Positions 23,689 to 32,690 of a DNA stretch of 64,000 nucleotides are shown here, in pieces. The position numbers were made by a program, and so were the translations under genes. Positions within the stretch are counted from its first letter, which is position 1. Every line of letters starts with the position of its first letter. The notes beneath the pieces are model-generated. The model was not told where the DNA came from. It searched no databases and saw only the letters and a list, made by a program, of their open reading frames with translations. Source of the stretch: Anaerolineales bacterium (GTDB taxonomy: Bacteria > Chloroflexota > Anaerolineae > Anaerolineales > UBA11579); contig JAHBVC010000001.1 in the NCBI GenBank assembly GCA_019637755.1, forward strand, positions 372,001 to 436,000, given 5' to 3'.

Positions 23689-26600
23689 TTAGCCTTCCCC
23701 AGTCTCTTCAAACATCAGACGATGAAAGGCTTCCTCAATTAAGTGTACGTTCCAAGAATCGTCTTTTGTTTTTGCATTAGCTAGGTTGTGATCACCGTTT
23801 ACATAAATGTCAGTTACCTCAGATAGGTCTGAGGCAATTCCTTGTTTAAAAAATTTCGTCAAGGCCGCATTGTCCATTTTGGATACATCGCGCCACATGA
23901 CCAAAACATTTCGGTCGTCTCCGGTGTTCCCACGAACAACGACCACGCCATCAAGGTATCGCATGGTTTTTACGTGCAAACCAAGCAAATAGTTGAAAGT
24001 TTCCACCAGGTCGACATTCTTAGCTTCGGCTTCACCCACAGTTCCATCAGCAATCAACATTTGATAGTCAAAAGGAGTATTGAACTTTTCAATATTTAGC
24101 AGGCTGCCCTTCGCCTCGACGTCCAGCATGTAGCGGAGGATAAAATCATTTCGAAAATCAGCGTTGCTATCTAATGCAAGTTGCTGATCCGCAGAACGGA
24201 ACAATTGCAGGTTGTTAAGTGAGTCTTCGTAGCTTTCAAGTTTTATGTATTTAAAGGCATGGCTTATTCCTTCCCTCGCGATTGGTTTTCCATCCTTCCA
24301 GTCCCGCGAGTAGATCGCTTTTTCAATTCTAGGTTTTGTTACATCATCAAAGTATTTTCCCATTTCAACAAGGATATATCTTCTGCTTTCTCCATCCTCT
24401 CTCTCTAAATCAATCAGAGCATGACCAGTAGTCCCAGAACCCGCAAAACAATCAACGACGATGTCATCAGACGAACTTGAAACAACAAATAAAGAATCCT
24501 TTACTGTATACAATGATTTTGGAAACGAAAATACTCTTGCTTCTCCAAACATGTTCTGCAAGAGTTTTGTCCCGTGAGAGGACGCGTCATATTTGCTACC
24601 CACCCAGACCGACTTTGGGCGGATACCATCCTTAAGCCGATCAACAATTTGGACCTTCCAGGTGCCTTCCCTATTTCTAACAACTTGAATTTCACCCTTT
24701 TCGAGATGTTGCTGAAAAGATGGTGGGGTTTTACGCCAAACACGCTGTTTCCCATTGCTATCAATTGGTAGTATTTCTGCCCAACCCTTCTTTTTCTCCA
24801 AAGAAATACCATTTGTTTTCTCATCATAGAAAATGGGATAGTATGAGTTCGGACGCTCAAAAGGAGTCGAGTACCCTCCAGTTCGCAGGAAATCTCGCCA
24901 TTTGAAAGCTCCTGCCGCATCCTCTTGCTTATAGGCTTGCTTCTGATCCTCCGTAAGCCCGAAAAAGTTGATTTCGACGCGTCCAGGATTCTTTGAAAAA
25001 ATCAGTAAGTACTCGTGTGAGGTGGCAAGGAATTCGTCGTTGGTGCGCCCGGAGGGCTTGATTTCAATTACGAGATTCCCCAAATGGTTTTCTTTGCCAA
25101 AAACCAATTCACATAGATTAATTAAAACTGGCAATTCAAAATCATCGATGGCAACTTCAATAACCCCGTCCTCCTGAAGGAGATCACGCAATATCGACAA
25201 CCTTTCAATCATCATGGCGGCCCAAGAGGAATGCTTGTATTCGTTCTTATAAAGGAATGTTTCCTCTACGGTATTGAATGGAGGGTCAATGTAGATGCTC
25301 TTGATCTGATTTTCGAATCTAGATTTCAGGAGAGTTGTAGCTTGAAAATTCTCACTTTGAACCATCACGCCATTCATTTGAGCATCGAGATTATCGAGTT
25401 TTTCCAACAACCTATACTTAAAGCCAACGTCAAAAAAGAATGTGTCAACAACCAAAAAGCTATTCGCTTTCAAAAACTCAGTTTTTAACGGTTCACTGTA
25501 CTCAACCTTAAATAGATCGCCTTTCTTTATCTGATCAATTGAAAAAAGCCGAACCCATTCTTTTCTTTGTTGGTCGTTTGCTGCTATCTCGGAATAGAAC
25601 TCTTCGGGAATGCGATCCAAGGTGATGCAATAGTTGGTTTCAACGACAAATTTCTTTTTGAGCCATAGCTTTTTCTGAAAGTCCTCGATCTGAGCGAGGA
25701 AATCAATCAGCCGGTGAGCGATTAATCGAATCACCCGAACCTTACTCAGGTATTGCTCAACTCGAGGGGCTGTTTCATTTTCAACATTATCGAGCTGCAT
25801 AATCTCGTTCTTGATATAGAAATCGAGTTCACGGCGGAGGAATTTCCCCAGGTCTTTATGGATAAAGTAGTCCTGGGTGTTGCGTTTCGTGTAATCCTCA
25901 AGGTGTTTTTCTACTAACGTACGCTTGTTGTTTTTCTCTGTTGGCACTGGAGTCGCCAGTTCCAATAACACATCTTTTTTAGCTTTGTCTTTTTCCTTTT
26001 CCCTCAACTTATAAATCACTTCTATGGAGGCTTCGTTGCATTTAGTCTGGGATCGGCTCTGCTCATCCCCCTGAAAGTGGAAATGAAAGACAGGCTCATT
26101 GCCTAGCCAGGAAATAGGTTCAGCACTGAGGATAAAACGGCGCTTTTTATCTTCGGCTTCTTTGCGATTATCCTTTTCAACCTCGGCCTCGCTCAGCTTA
26201 AAATGAGCACGCTTTCCCGAAGGCAACTGGAAGGAATAGTCTCGAAAATGCTCCGTTGTTTTTACGTAAAACTGATCATGATTAGCCCAATGTAGTTTTA
26301 CCTCCTCGCCCTCATAAGGAATGGCATACACGCCATCTTTGTAGCGGCGCTGTGAAATGAAGTCTCCTTCGTCATAGTAGCGGCTAAAGAAGTTGTATAG
26401 CGCAGAATAGACTTGGTTTTCAAGTTCAGTTAAGTCAACCGCGTAACTAGCTATTTCTTCACGGATTTTTCGAGCGGCTGGTGCTTCATCTGGGTTTTCC
26501 AACCCGGCTTTTTTTGCACTTTCAATAGCCTCAGCTAGCTGCTTTTCCTTCTGTTTTTTATCCAGAGAGTCATATTGAGAAAACGCGGTTTTTACCTGCC

Positions 26601-26742
26601 TCAATAGTTCTTCGTCTAGAAAACGGTTGATCTCGTCCCGCCGCTGGTTTATGACGCGATAAATCCCAAAATCCAGGTCGGCTTGGTTTGTTTGAAATAG
26701 CTCTTTGAGCAACCCCGATAGCTTTTCGAATTGTTTCGACAT
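23689..26742 (-). CDS. mod: Type III DNA methyltransferase, Mod subunit
   Basis: 1017 residues, long for the family. The order of motifs is beta-class: IDPPFNT (Asp486) precedes CFAGSGTTGHAL (Phe766-Gly770). The target recognition region lies between them. The extended N-terminal 480 residues are charged and helical. It would methylate an N6-adenine in an asymmetric site on one strand and supply specificity to Res. A GGAGT ribosome site precedes the ATG. It is the first gene of the mod-res-GGCT operon. The recognised sequence cannot be inferred. Confidence 0.93.
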   Translation of the reverse strand: MSKQFEKLSGLLKELFQTNQADLDFGIYRVINQRRDEINRFLDEELLRQVKTAFSQYDSLDKKQKEKQLAEAIESAKKAGLENPDEAPAARKIREEIASYAVDLTELENQVYSALYNFFSRYYDEGDFISQRRYKDGVYAIPYEGEEVKLHWANHDQFYVKTTEHFRDYSFQLPSGKRAHFKLSEAEVEKDNRKEAEDKKRRFILSAEPISWLGNEPVFHFHFQGDEQSRSQTKCNEASIEVIYKLREKEKDKAKKDVLLELATPVPTEKNNKRTLVEKHLEDYTKRNTQDYFIHKDLGKFLRRELDFYIKNEIMQLDNVENETAPRVEQYLSKVRVIRLIAHRLIDFLAQIEDFQKKLWLKKKFVVETNYCITLDRIPEEFYSEIAANDQQRKEWVRLFSIDQIKKGDLFKVEYSEPLKTEFLKANSFLVVDTFFFDVGFKYRLLEKLDNLDAQMNGVMVQSENFQATTLLKSRFENQIKSIYIDPPFNTVEETFLYKNEYKHSSWAAMMIERLSILRDLLQEDGVIEVAIDDFELPVLINLCELVFGKENHLGNLVIEIKPSGRTNDEFLATSHEYLLIFSKNPGRVEINFFGLTEDQKQAYKQEDAAGAFKWRDFLRTGGYSTPFERPNSYYPIFYDEKTNGISLEKKKGWAEILPIDSNGKQRVWRKTPPSFQQHLEKGEIQVVRNREGTWKVQIVDRLKDGIRPKSVWVGSKYDASSHGTKLLQNMFGEARVFSFPKSLYTVKDSLFVVSSSSDDIVVDCFAGSGTTGHALIDLEREDGESRRYILVEMGKYFDDVTKPRIEKAIYSRDWKDGKPIAREGISHAFKYIKLESYEDSLNNLQLFRSADQQLALDSNADFRNDFILRYMLDVEAKGSLLNIEKFNTPFDYQMLIADGTVGEAEAKNVDLVETFNYLLGLHVKTMRYLDGVVVVRGNTGDDRNVLVMWRDVSKMDNAALTKFFKQGIASDLSEVTDIYVNGDHNLANAKTKDDSWNVHLIEEAFHRLMFEETGEG

Positions 26743-26809
26743 CTTTTACTCCTGCCTTGATTCTATGCGCATGGATAGTTCCTGTCCATCTTATAGATCA
26801 GAACGACAC

Positions 26810-27883
26810 CTATTCAAGCAACCCCTTATACTTTTTTGCTAACCGATACTTTCGCGCTTTTCGCGACGGGTCAGCCACATCTAGCCATCCATCATTTACC
26901 CAGGTTGACATCAAGACTCTGGCTTGCCGGTCAGATACACCCAAGAGCCTTGCTACTTGGGATGACTGAATCAGATCTTGCTGAGCAAAAAGACCCAAAA
27001 CTCTACGAGCACGGTGGTCGAGGTCATGAAGAAATCTTTGCTCGGCTGTAACTTTGCCACTGGCCTGAGTTAGGATCACACCTGCTACCTTTTCAAACAC
27101 GCCAGCCATGCCTTTTAGAAAGTACTCCAGCCAGGGAGTGATGTCCGCTTTATTTCGCCCTTCGTAATAATTGTGATTAGGATGTGTGACTAAGGCTTGG
27201 TAATACCCATCTAAGTCCTGGGCGTAAAACTCTTCCAAAGAATAGAACTTGCCTAGGTCATAACCTCCCAGATACAAAATCCAAGTGGTCAGCAAGCGAC
27301 CTGTTCGCCCATTGCCATCGTAAAACGGATGGATGGTTTCAAATTGGTAGTGGGCAATTCCGGCAACCACAGGTACCGGCACCTCTTTTACGGAATTATT
27401 GATCCAATCCAATAGTTCTTTAATAAGCTTGGGAACATCTTTGGCTTCTGGTGGCAGGTACACGATTTGCCCGTCGGTCTCTCGAATGACGTTCTGCCCG
27501 TCTCTGTAAGCCGAAGGGCGCGCTCGCCCACCCTTCATGATTTGTGCATGAAGCTTGCGCAATCTTTCCTCGGTGATTCCCTGCCCCTTCTCCACCCATT
27601 TCTCCATTTGCTGCAAAGCAAGGTAATAGCGCTCAACTTCTTTGACATCGCGTTCTCGCCCAGGAAAAAGTTTTCCCTGCTGGATAACTTGCTCTGTCTC
27701 TTTGAGGGTTAAGCGATTGCCTTCAATGCGGGTCGAATAATGAGTCGCCCGTAACTGTGCTTGGGTTCGTAGTTGCTCCGCTAAAGCCGGGGGCAGCACT
27801 ACATGCCGCAATCGTTCCCGCGCGCTTTCAATCACTTGCAAATTCCGAACTATGGATGTGGTGAATTGAAAACGATAAGGCAT
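26810..27883 (-). CDS. Fic-domain AMPylase with self-inhibitory helix and C-terminal winged helix
   Basis: 357 residues. The Fic core HPFYDGNGRTGR (residues 185-196) has all catalytic residues for transfer of AMP to a protein hydroxyl. Near the N-terminus, STRIEG (50-55) matches the (S/T)xxxE(G/N) inhibitory motif, making this a class II Fic that keeps itself off. The C-terminus (LARLLGVSDRQARVL-like block, then YRLAKKYKG) is a winged helix, suggesting DNA binding and autoregulation. It follows the same strand as the mod-res operon but starts upstream of it. A stress or anti-phage role is plausible but unproven. Confidence 0.9.
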   Translation of the reverse strand: MPYRFQFTTSIVRNLQVIESARERLRHVVLPPALAEQLRTQAQLRATHYSTRIEGNRLTLKETEQVIQQGKLFPGRERDVKEVERYYLALQQMEKWVEKGQGITEERLRKLHAQIMKGGRARPSAYRDGQNVIRETDGQIVYLPPEAKDVPKLIKELLDWINNSVKEVPVPVVAGIAHYQFETIHPFYDGNGRTGRLLTTWILYLGGYDLGKFYSLEEFYAQDLDGYYQALVTHPNHNYYEGRNKADITPWLEYFLKGMAGVFEKVAGVILTQASGKVTAEQRFLHDLDHRARRVLGLFAQQDLIQSSQVARLLGVSDRQARVLMSTWVNDGWLDVADPSRKARKYRLAKKYKGLLE

Positions 27884-27901
27884 CGGGTCAGTATAGCATC
27901 A

Positions 27902-27940
27902 TTGCCGATAAATTACCGTTAATTTGCCGATAAGTTACCG
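27902..27940. repeat. Direct repeats upstream of the Fic gene (operator candidate)
   Basis: TTGCCGATAAATTACCG at 27902-27918 recurs with one change at 27924-27940 (22-bp period), and a partial third copy (ATAAACCGCCG) follows. They start 19 nt before the Fic ATG in transcription direction, a good place for the Fic C-terminal winged helix or another repressor to bind. Confidence 0.6.
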
Positions 27941-27973
27941 ATAAACCGCCGTTATTCTGCCAAAACTTTTAGG

Positions 27974-28324
27974 CTATTCATCCTCAAAATGTTTCCCGTG
28001 ATGCGCTAATAAGTCTTTGAGTGTTTTTGGTTGATAGTGAATATCTCGCTCCACCGGCAATCCAAGCGGCCCGCGCACGGATTGAAGTTCTGAAAGCAGG
28101 AAATACCCAAGCTCAACATCCAGTCCTGCCACCAGCCCAAAGAAAGTGTCATCGCCGTCAAATTCACTGGCGTACCACGTCCAGTTGCTATCAGGTGTAA
28201 AGAATTTGACCAAGGCTTGAGCCATCAATCCCAATTCCTCATTGCTGTTCAAGGGAGGCAATTTTTCGCGGCTAGCTTGATCGAGTAGGTCTTTGCCAAA
28301 CGGTTTTGCCGTTTCTTCTGACAT
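27974..28324 (-). CDS. DUF2958 family protein
   Basis: 116 residues from MSEETAKPFGKDLLDQASRE; I prefer ATG 28324 to the longer frame at 28480. It contains TWYASEFDGDDTFFGLVAGL and ELGYFLLSELQSVRGPLGLP, which I recognise as the DUF2958 family, small proteins common on plasmids and conjugative elements. Molecular role unknown. It is divergent from parA and upstream of the Fic gene on the same strand. Confidence 0.8.
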   Translation of the reverse strand: MSEETAKPFGKDLLDQASREKLPPLNSNEELGLMAQALVKFFTPDSNWTWYASEFDGDDTFFGLVAGLDVELGYFLLSELQSVRGPLGLPVERDIHYQPKTLKDLLAHHGKHFEDE

Positions 28325-28456
28325 GACCCGACAATAGCAAATCCATGCAGTATTTTCTAGTTGACAATCCCCTATTCGCCATGCTTTCATAATCAAAAGT
28401 ACATATTGCTCTGTTGGCGGAAAACCCTTACCGGCTTTCGCTGGCTGAAAGAAAAT

Positions 28457-29209
28457 ATGATCGTTGCAGTTGCCACCCAAAAAGGTGGCACCGGAAAAAC
28501 CACTACCTCGATTTCTTTAGCTGCTGGACTTGCCAGGCTCCACAATAAGAAAATCCTTTTGATTGATATAGACAGCCAGGCTAACACGAGCAAAGTGTTA
28601 GTACCTGACTACCGTTCGCTTCCCAAAGAACAAACTATTTGCGCTACTCTGCTTGATCGTGCGCCGTTGCCAGTCTTACAGTCAGCCGTGCCAGGCCTGG
28701 ATGTCGTCGCCTCGCACATCCTATTGTCCAATGCAGACGTTGAACTAACGACTGCTAAGGATCACCGAGAAGCACGCTTGCGAGACCGTTTAGAGCCAAT
28801 CAGAAGCCAATACGACCACATTTTTATCGACTGTCCCCCTGCGCTTGGTTGGCTGACTATCAATGCCTTTACCGCGGCCGACAGCGTGCTGGTTGTCGTC
28901 GAACCTGGCTATTTCGAGTTAGACAGCATTGTGCAACTGAATAAGACCCTGGCTGAGGTACGTGAGTTCTATCACCCCAGCCTGCATATCTTGGGCTACT
29001 TGTTTACCAAATCAGATCCAACCGTTAACAGCCGCGAGAGCCTCAAGCTCTTGCGCCAGGCATATACCGACAAAGTTTGCCGCACCGTCATTCCCCGCAA
29101 TGTTTCCCTCAAGGATGCGATCTTCAACAAGAAAGATATTTTCGAATTTGAGCCAACATCAAAAGCTGCCCTCGCCTATCAGAAACTTATCGAGGAACTC
29201 TTTATATGA
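28457..29209 (+). CDS. parA: ParA-family partition ATPase
   Basis: 250 residues from MIVAVATQKGGTGKTTTSIS; the deviant Walker A KGGTGKTT is at residues 9-16, LLIDIDSQANTS forms the A-prime region, and HIFIDCPPALGWLTINAF the Walker B part. No N-terminal DNA-binding domain is present, as in small type Ib ParA. With the overlapping ribbon-helix-helix gene it makes a partition pair that would keep an excised circular form of the element in dividing cells. The ATG has a weak RBS (GAAAGAAAAT). Confidence 0.9.
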   Translation: MIVAVATQKGGTGKTTTSISLAAGLARLHNKKILLIDIDSQANTSKVLVPDYRSLPKEQTICATLLDRAPLPVLQSAVPGLDVVASHILLSNADVELTTAKDHREARLRDRLEPIRSQYDHIFIDCPPALGWLTINAFTAADSVLVVVEPGYFELDSIVQLNKTLAEVREFYHPSLHILGYLFTKSDPTVNSRESLKLLRQAYTDKVCRTVIPRNVSLKDAIFNKKDIFEFEPTSKAALAYQKLIEELFI

Positions 29210-29607
29210 GCAAAAAACAACTCAATACTGAAAACGTCCTGAGTGAATTGACGGGCCAGTCGGCTTTCTTCCCCAAAGATGCTGAAACTCCAACACCATC
29301 AGATGAAGTCAAACCGAATACCCGACCGCCCGAACGGGCGACCGAGCGAACGATCGAACGACCGACCGAGCAAACGCCCGAACGGGTTATCGGAACTCCA
29401 GCCAGGCAACACCGGATCATCAGGCGCTACAGTTTTGAAGCCTATGATGATCAAGTAAGGCACCTCAAGAAAATCTCTTTAGAAGCCGAGATCGCGGGGG
29501 AAACACGGTCAATCTCTGAAATGATCCGCGAAGCCGTTGATAGCTATTTGAAAACCCAAAATGAAGTGAACCCGACCCAGCGTTCGACCGAACGCCCGAA
29601 CGGGTGA
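29206..29607 (+). CDS. Centromere-binding ribbon-helix-helix protein (ParB/ParG-like partner)
   Basis: 133 residues overlapping parA by 4 nt (ATGA). The first half has a low-complexity, charged TERxxER-type repeat region (about residues 40-62); the second half has RYSFEAYDDQVRHLKKISLE and SISEMIREAVDSYLK, a strand followed by two helices typical of ribbon-helix-helix DNA-binding proteins. It should bind the CCCGAACGGG and GACCGA repeats that lie inside and just after the gene, and stimulate ParA. The disordered N-terminus would be the ParA contact. Confidence 0.7.
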   Translation: MSKKQLNTENVLSELTGQSAFFPKDAETPTPSDEVKPNTRPPERATERTIERPTEQTPERVIGTPARQHRIIRRYSFEAYDDQVRHLKKISLEAEIAGETRSISEMIREAVDSYLKTQNEVNPTQRSTERPNG

Positions 29608-29635
29608 ACGGGCGACCGAGCGTTCGACCGACCGA
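29329..29635. repeat. Centromere-like repeats (CCCGAACGGG / GACCGA motifs)
   Basis: CCCGAACGGG occurs at 29329-29338, 29377-29386 and 29595-29604; GCGACCGAGCG at 29338-29348 and 29612-29622; CGTTCGACCGA at 29581-29591 and 29621-29631. The clusters lie in the coding region of the ribbon-helix-helix gene and immediately downstream, so part of the site doubles as the low-complexity protein segment. A parS-like role is inferred. Confidence 0.55.
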
Positions 29636-30661
29636 GAAAAAAGACGGACTTGACAACCTTTTTTGCGTGTGCAATTAATAGATTACGCACATTTAAATCC
29701 ACCTACTGAAGTAGAGATGACGACAAGCACCCAATGCATCGTCCTAGGCTGAGGAGCCGAACGAAAGAGGTAGGAGGTCGCGCCGCCGGAGAAAAAAGAA
29801 CGGCAGGGGAGAGAGGAACACAAACGCCTCGGTTTCCCAAGGCGTCGTTACAAGTCTGATGGTCAAGCTAAGGAAACCTGATATGTAGCTTTAGCTTAAC
29901 GATTTTGCGAAGCAAAATAAATCTTAGATTTTGTGAGGGGCGTTGTCAAGCAGTAACCCTTAAGCCTAGCTAGTCGATCTTCCTAAAAGGCAGAAGCAGA
30001 AAATCAACCAGCTAGAGGCGTCAAACACAAGCTTAAACCAAAGTACCAGATCGAACAGATAAAAAACCCACCTTGTTGGAGCAGGTATTGATAAAGGCGT
30101 TGAATGCTCTCAACAGGTGGCCTCAAGCCTTCGGGCATCGAGCCACTCGTCTTGAGCGGGGAGAGCCGCCTTGTTCGGGCAGGTTGCGGGGAAACCGCCC
30201 CGCGCCTTAAAATCGTGTGCCTGCGAATCCTGAAAACAAGGAACGGCACACCATTTCGGCATTACCTACCGCTCACCAAGGCGGTGCGTGTCGGGTTGAG
30301 GCCGAGGTGAAGCGTTTCGGCTCGACCCCGACCGCCAACTCTGCGCCTCTGGTTAACCGTCCTATAGCACGTCCGGTTTACCGCCTGGCGCTACGCTTGT
30401 TGCTCACCTCGCTCGCATCAAGCTAACGTGTTGGCGGTCGGCGTCACACAACGCCGACACGCACGCGGCCGACGGCATCTCCCCGAAACCCTCTGCCTGG
30501 CCGCGAAAATCCTTAAACCTTTAGCCTAGCCTCTTTAGCTTACCAGCCGCCTCGCCTTGTCAAGGACTTCGTCAAAAAGCAACTGCGCAAGTCCGCCTGC
30601 GGCGTCTCCTTGACAAGCCTGCGAACGGGCTGGAGTGTTGCCTTAGCTAGGCAGGAAAAAT
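29608..30661. other. 1.05-kb non-coding region of the element, origin or transfer-site candidate
   Basis: No reading frame here is convincing. Structures visible: a perfect palindrome ATTTTGCGAAGCAAAAT (29902-29918); GCGGGG/CCCCGC near 30186-30203; GTCGGCGT/ACGCCGAC with a 6-nt loop (30437-30458); and an 11-bp inverted repeat CTTGTCAAGGA (30556-30566 and 30607-30617). TTGACA at 29650 could belong to a promoter. Location between the partition genes and the mobilization genes suits an origin of replication or oriT; a structured RNA is another possibility. Confidence 0.5.
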
Positions 30662-31717
30662 TTAGTTACCCACCGAGATATGCCAAGTTGCGCGCTCAAT
30701 GTCCGAGAAATATTCTAGGGTGAAATAAAGATCTGTAACGCCTGGAGAGAATAAATCGTCAGAATCATACACAAAAGTCACGTCTGTGTAATTCCCGTAA
30801 GTGATGAAAATCTTCTCCCCCGCAGACACGATCTCATCCCAAGGCCCATAATCAAACCAGTTATTGATGGAGTACTTAACCCCAAGATTGTCTTCGAGGA
30901 AACCATTTTGGTTAGGGTCCCACCGAAAATAATGATCCTGGTTTGATTGATTCCACAACTCAACCAATAAAAAAATCCTTTCGTCATCAATGTGCCAGTC
31001 AAATAACCTAAACCAAAGATCACCTTCTTTATGCCAATCTTCAACTTCATAAACGGGTCCAAAATTTGGCGTGGCTGAAGATCGGGGAGTCAAGGTATAG
31101 GTCGCAGAGGGGAGAGGCGTGTCGCTCGGAACGCTTGTGGCTGATTGCGTTTGGCTTGGAGTCAAGGTTGGCGTTTCCTGAACTTCAACTACCGTTAGAG
31201 CAGGTTCTGTATCGGTTGCAATACTTTGCGGTTGAGCAAACGCGCCTTGAATAAGCGACAAGCCATCAAAGTACCAGAAGGCAGCGGCGACAACTACAAG
31301 CATGATCAATGTGAGCGGGAAACAAGCTAGCCGAGACCGTCGTCTGGGCGGAGGAACTAACTTGGGAGGCTCGGTAACCACCAAGGCTTTCATGGTCGCT
31401 TCGTCTTGGTCGATCAAGGCTTCGACCTCTGGCTCTATCTGGTCGACGATTTCAACGTCAGGCTCCACAGCTTGCGCTGCCTGCGGTTCAGATTGGACTA
31501 GCGGCCAGTATTCCTCGCGCAGCGTAAATGCCCTAGCCTTTGGCGGCAGGTGCATCAGACCAAGCTTCTGATAAATGTGCTGCATGTGCGACTTGACGCC
31601 TTTAACCGAAATGAAGAGGCGTTCGCCGATATCTCGATACAGAAGACCTTGGCAAAAAAGATCCAGGACTTCGCGTTCCCTGGCGGTCAATTGTCTAAAG
31701 CGTTCGATATGGTTCAT
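30662..31717 (-). CDS. Membrane-anchored LuxR-type regulator with extracellular domain
   Basis: 351 residues. The LuxR helix-turn-helix is at the N-terminus (LTAREREVLDLFCQGLLYRD, about residues 10-55), an acidic linker follows, then one membrane helix (about 130-151, RLACFPLTLIMLVVVAAAFW), a Ser/Thr/Pro-rich stalk (about 170-225) and an extracellular beta-type domain to the C-terminus. Such a one-component arrangement, with DNA binding inside and sensing outside, resembles ToxR/CadC but with a LuxR head. A CAGGAGAG ribosome site precedes the ATG. It lies opposite to the membrane-protein and coupling-ATPase genes, which it may control. Confidence 0.75.
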   Translation of the reverse strand: MNHIERFRQLTAREREVLDLFCQGLLYRDIGERLFISVKGVKSHMQHIYQKLGLMHLPPKARAFTLREEYWPLVQSEPQAAQAVEPDVEIVDQIEPEVEALIDQDEATMKALVVTEPPKLVPPPRRRSRLACFPLTLIMLVVVAAAFWYFDGLSLIQGAFAQPQSIATDTEPALTVVEVQETPTLTPSQTQSATSVPSDTPLPSATYTLTPRSSATPNFGPVYEVEDWHKEGDLWFRLFDWHIDDERIFLLVELWNQSNQDHYFRWDPNQNGFLEDNLGVKYSINNWFDYGPWDEIVSAGEKIFITYGNYTDVTFVYDSDDLFSPGVTDLYFTLEYFSDIERATWHISVGN

Positions 31718-31900
31718 ATCTCTCCTGAAACAAAGGTTTAACAGCAGCCCTGCCGCAGGCTTGGACGCACCACAAAACTTAAACCTTTATTTCCACCTTA
31801 GTCCAATGATTTCAATTGTTCCTGCTGGTATTTTGTGGGCACCCTGCGATATGCCCCCATCAGGCAACGAAGGGATTTATACCACCGAAGGAGAAACCGC

Positions 31901-32146
31901 ATGCAGCAAAACCCATTCGAAACGCTTCAGTTTGATCGCCGCCTGCGCGTTCGATTGTCACCTAGAGGTCTTTGGCTCCTGGCAGTTGGCGCGCTCTACC
32001 TGCTTTCGTGGTGGCTGTTATCGGCAGGCGCGCTGTTTTGGCTTGGATTGATTGCCATACTCATACTGTCGTGGGCGGCCAGCTTTGCCTGGCGTAAGGC
32101 ATTGCACATCATCGACGTGCTCTTGCACCGGCTCGAAAGAATGTGA
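31901..32146 (+). CDS. Small two-helix membrane protein
   Basis: 81 residues from MQQNPFETLQFDRRLRVRLS with RBS GAAGGAG. Two hydrophobic segments (about residues 24-40 and 44-60) are followed by a basic tail (RKALHIIDVLLHRLERM). The first gene of a plus-strand operon reaching to the coupling-protein ATPase, with 6 nt to the next gene. Probably a membrane component of the transfer or mating machinery; no family recognised. Confidence 0.6.
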   Translation: MQQNPFETLQFDRRLRVRLSPRGLWLLAVGALYLLSWWLLSAGALFWLGLIAILILSWAASFAWRKALHIIDVLLHRLERM

Positions 32147-32152
32147 GGAGAC

Positions 32153-32686
32153 ATGAACGAACCTACCCTATACGATCCGAAAATCCATCTAGCTCAAAGC
32201 AAGCCCACCAAGGAGCTTATGCACTTGAGCATGCGTGAAGGATGGGTGTTTGCCATCCTGGGCATTGCCCCCATGCCCAATGAGCGCATTCGCATGTCCA
32301 AGTGGGAGATCGTGCCCGCCCATCTTGATACCTCTGAAATTCCGGCGCGTCCCCTCACGCGAATTCAAGCAATTTTCGCCGCCGGCATTCGCCCGAAAGG
32401 GTTCGTACTGGTGCACGAATTGCCTGACCAGTTGCCCGCCGGTGCTGCGGACATCATCGACGGCGAATACACGGTTATCAAACCCTATGAAATCACGCTC
32501 GACGTCGGCAAGGTGATCGACCTCGGACTGAAAGCTGTCGGAGCGATGGCAATGGCTACCATCGCGGTTGCGGGTGTTGTTCTGCCAGCCATGTTTGCGA
32601 TGGGCAGCGCGCTGCTATTAGACCCTATCCTGGTCGCGGTCACGGAAGATAACGTGTGGATTGAGATTGATCGTTGGTACGAGTAA
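32153..32686 (+). CDS. Hypothetical protein with C-terminal membrane segments
   Basis: 177 residues starting MNEPTLYDPKIHLAQSKPTK, RBS TGAGGAGAC. The N-terminal 100 residues look soluble (HLSMREGWVFAILGIAPMPN, RIQAIFAAGIRPKGFVLVHE); two hydrophobic stretches follow (about 128-147 and 150-165). It sits between two small membrane protein genes ahead of the coupling ATPase and is likely part of the same complex. No known family seen. Confidence 0.6.
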   Translation: MNEPTLYDPKIHLAQSKPTKELMHLSMREGWVFAILGIAPMPNERIRMSKWEIVPAHLDTSEIPARPLTRIQAIFAAGIRPKGFVLVHELPDQLPAGAADIIDGEYTVIKPYEITLDVGKVIDLGLKAVGAMAMATIAVAGVVLPAMFAMGSALLLDPILVAVTEDNVWIEIDRWYE

Positions 32687-32690
32687 TCAG

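Noticed and set aside
20542-26742. BREX, DISARM or type I restriction system
   Set aside because: The DPPFN-before-FAGSG methylase order, a Res with SF2 motor and C-terminal PD-(D/E)xK, and no HsdS, PglZ or DrmA-like genes fit type III only.
30104-30426. Short plus-strand frames in the non-coding region
   Set aside because: Start codons lack RBS, the frames overlap inverted repeats and their composition is not protein-like.
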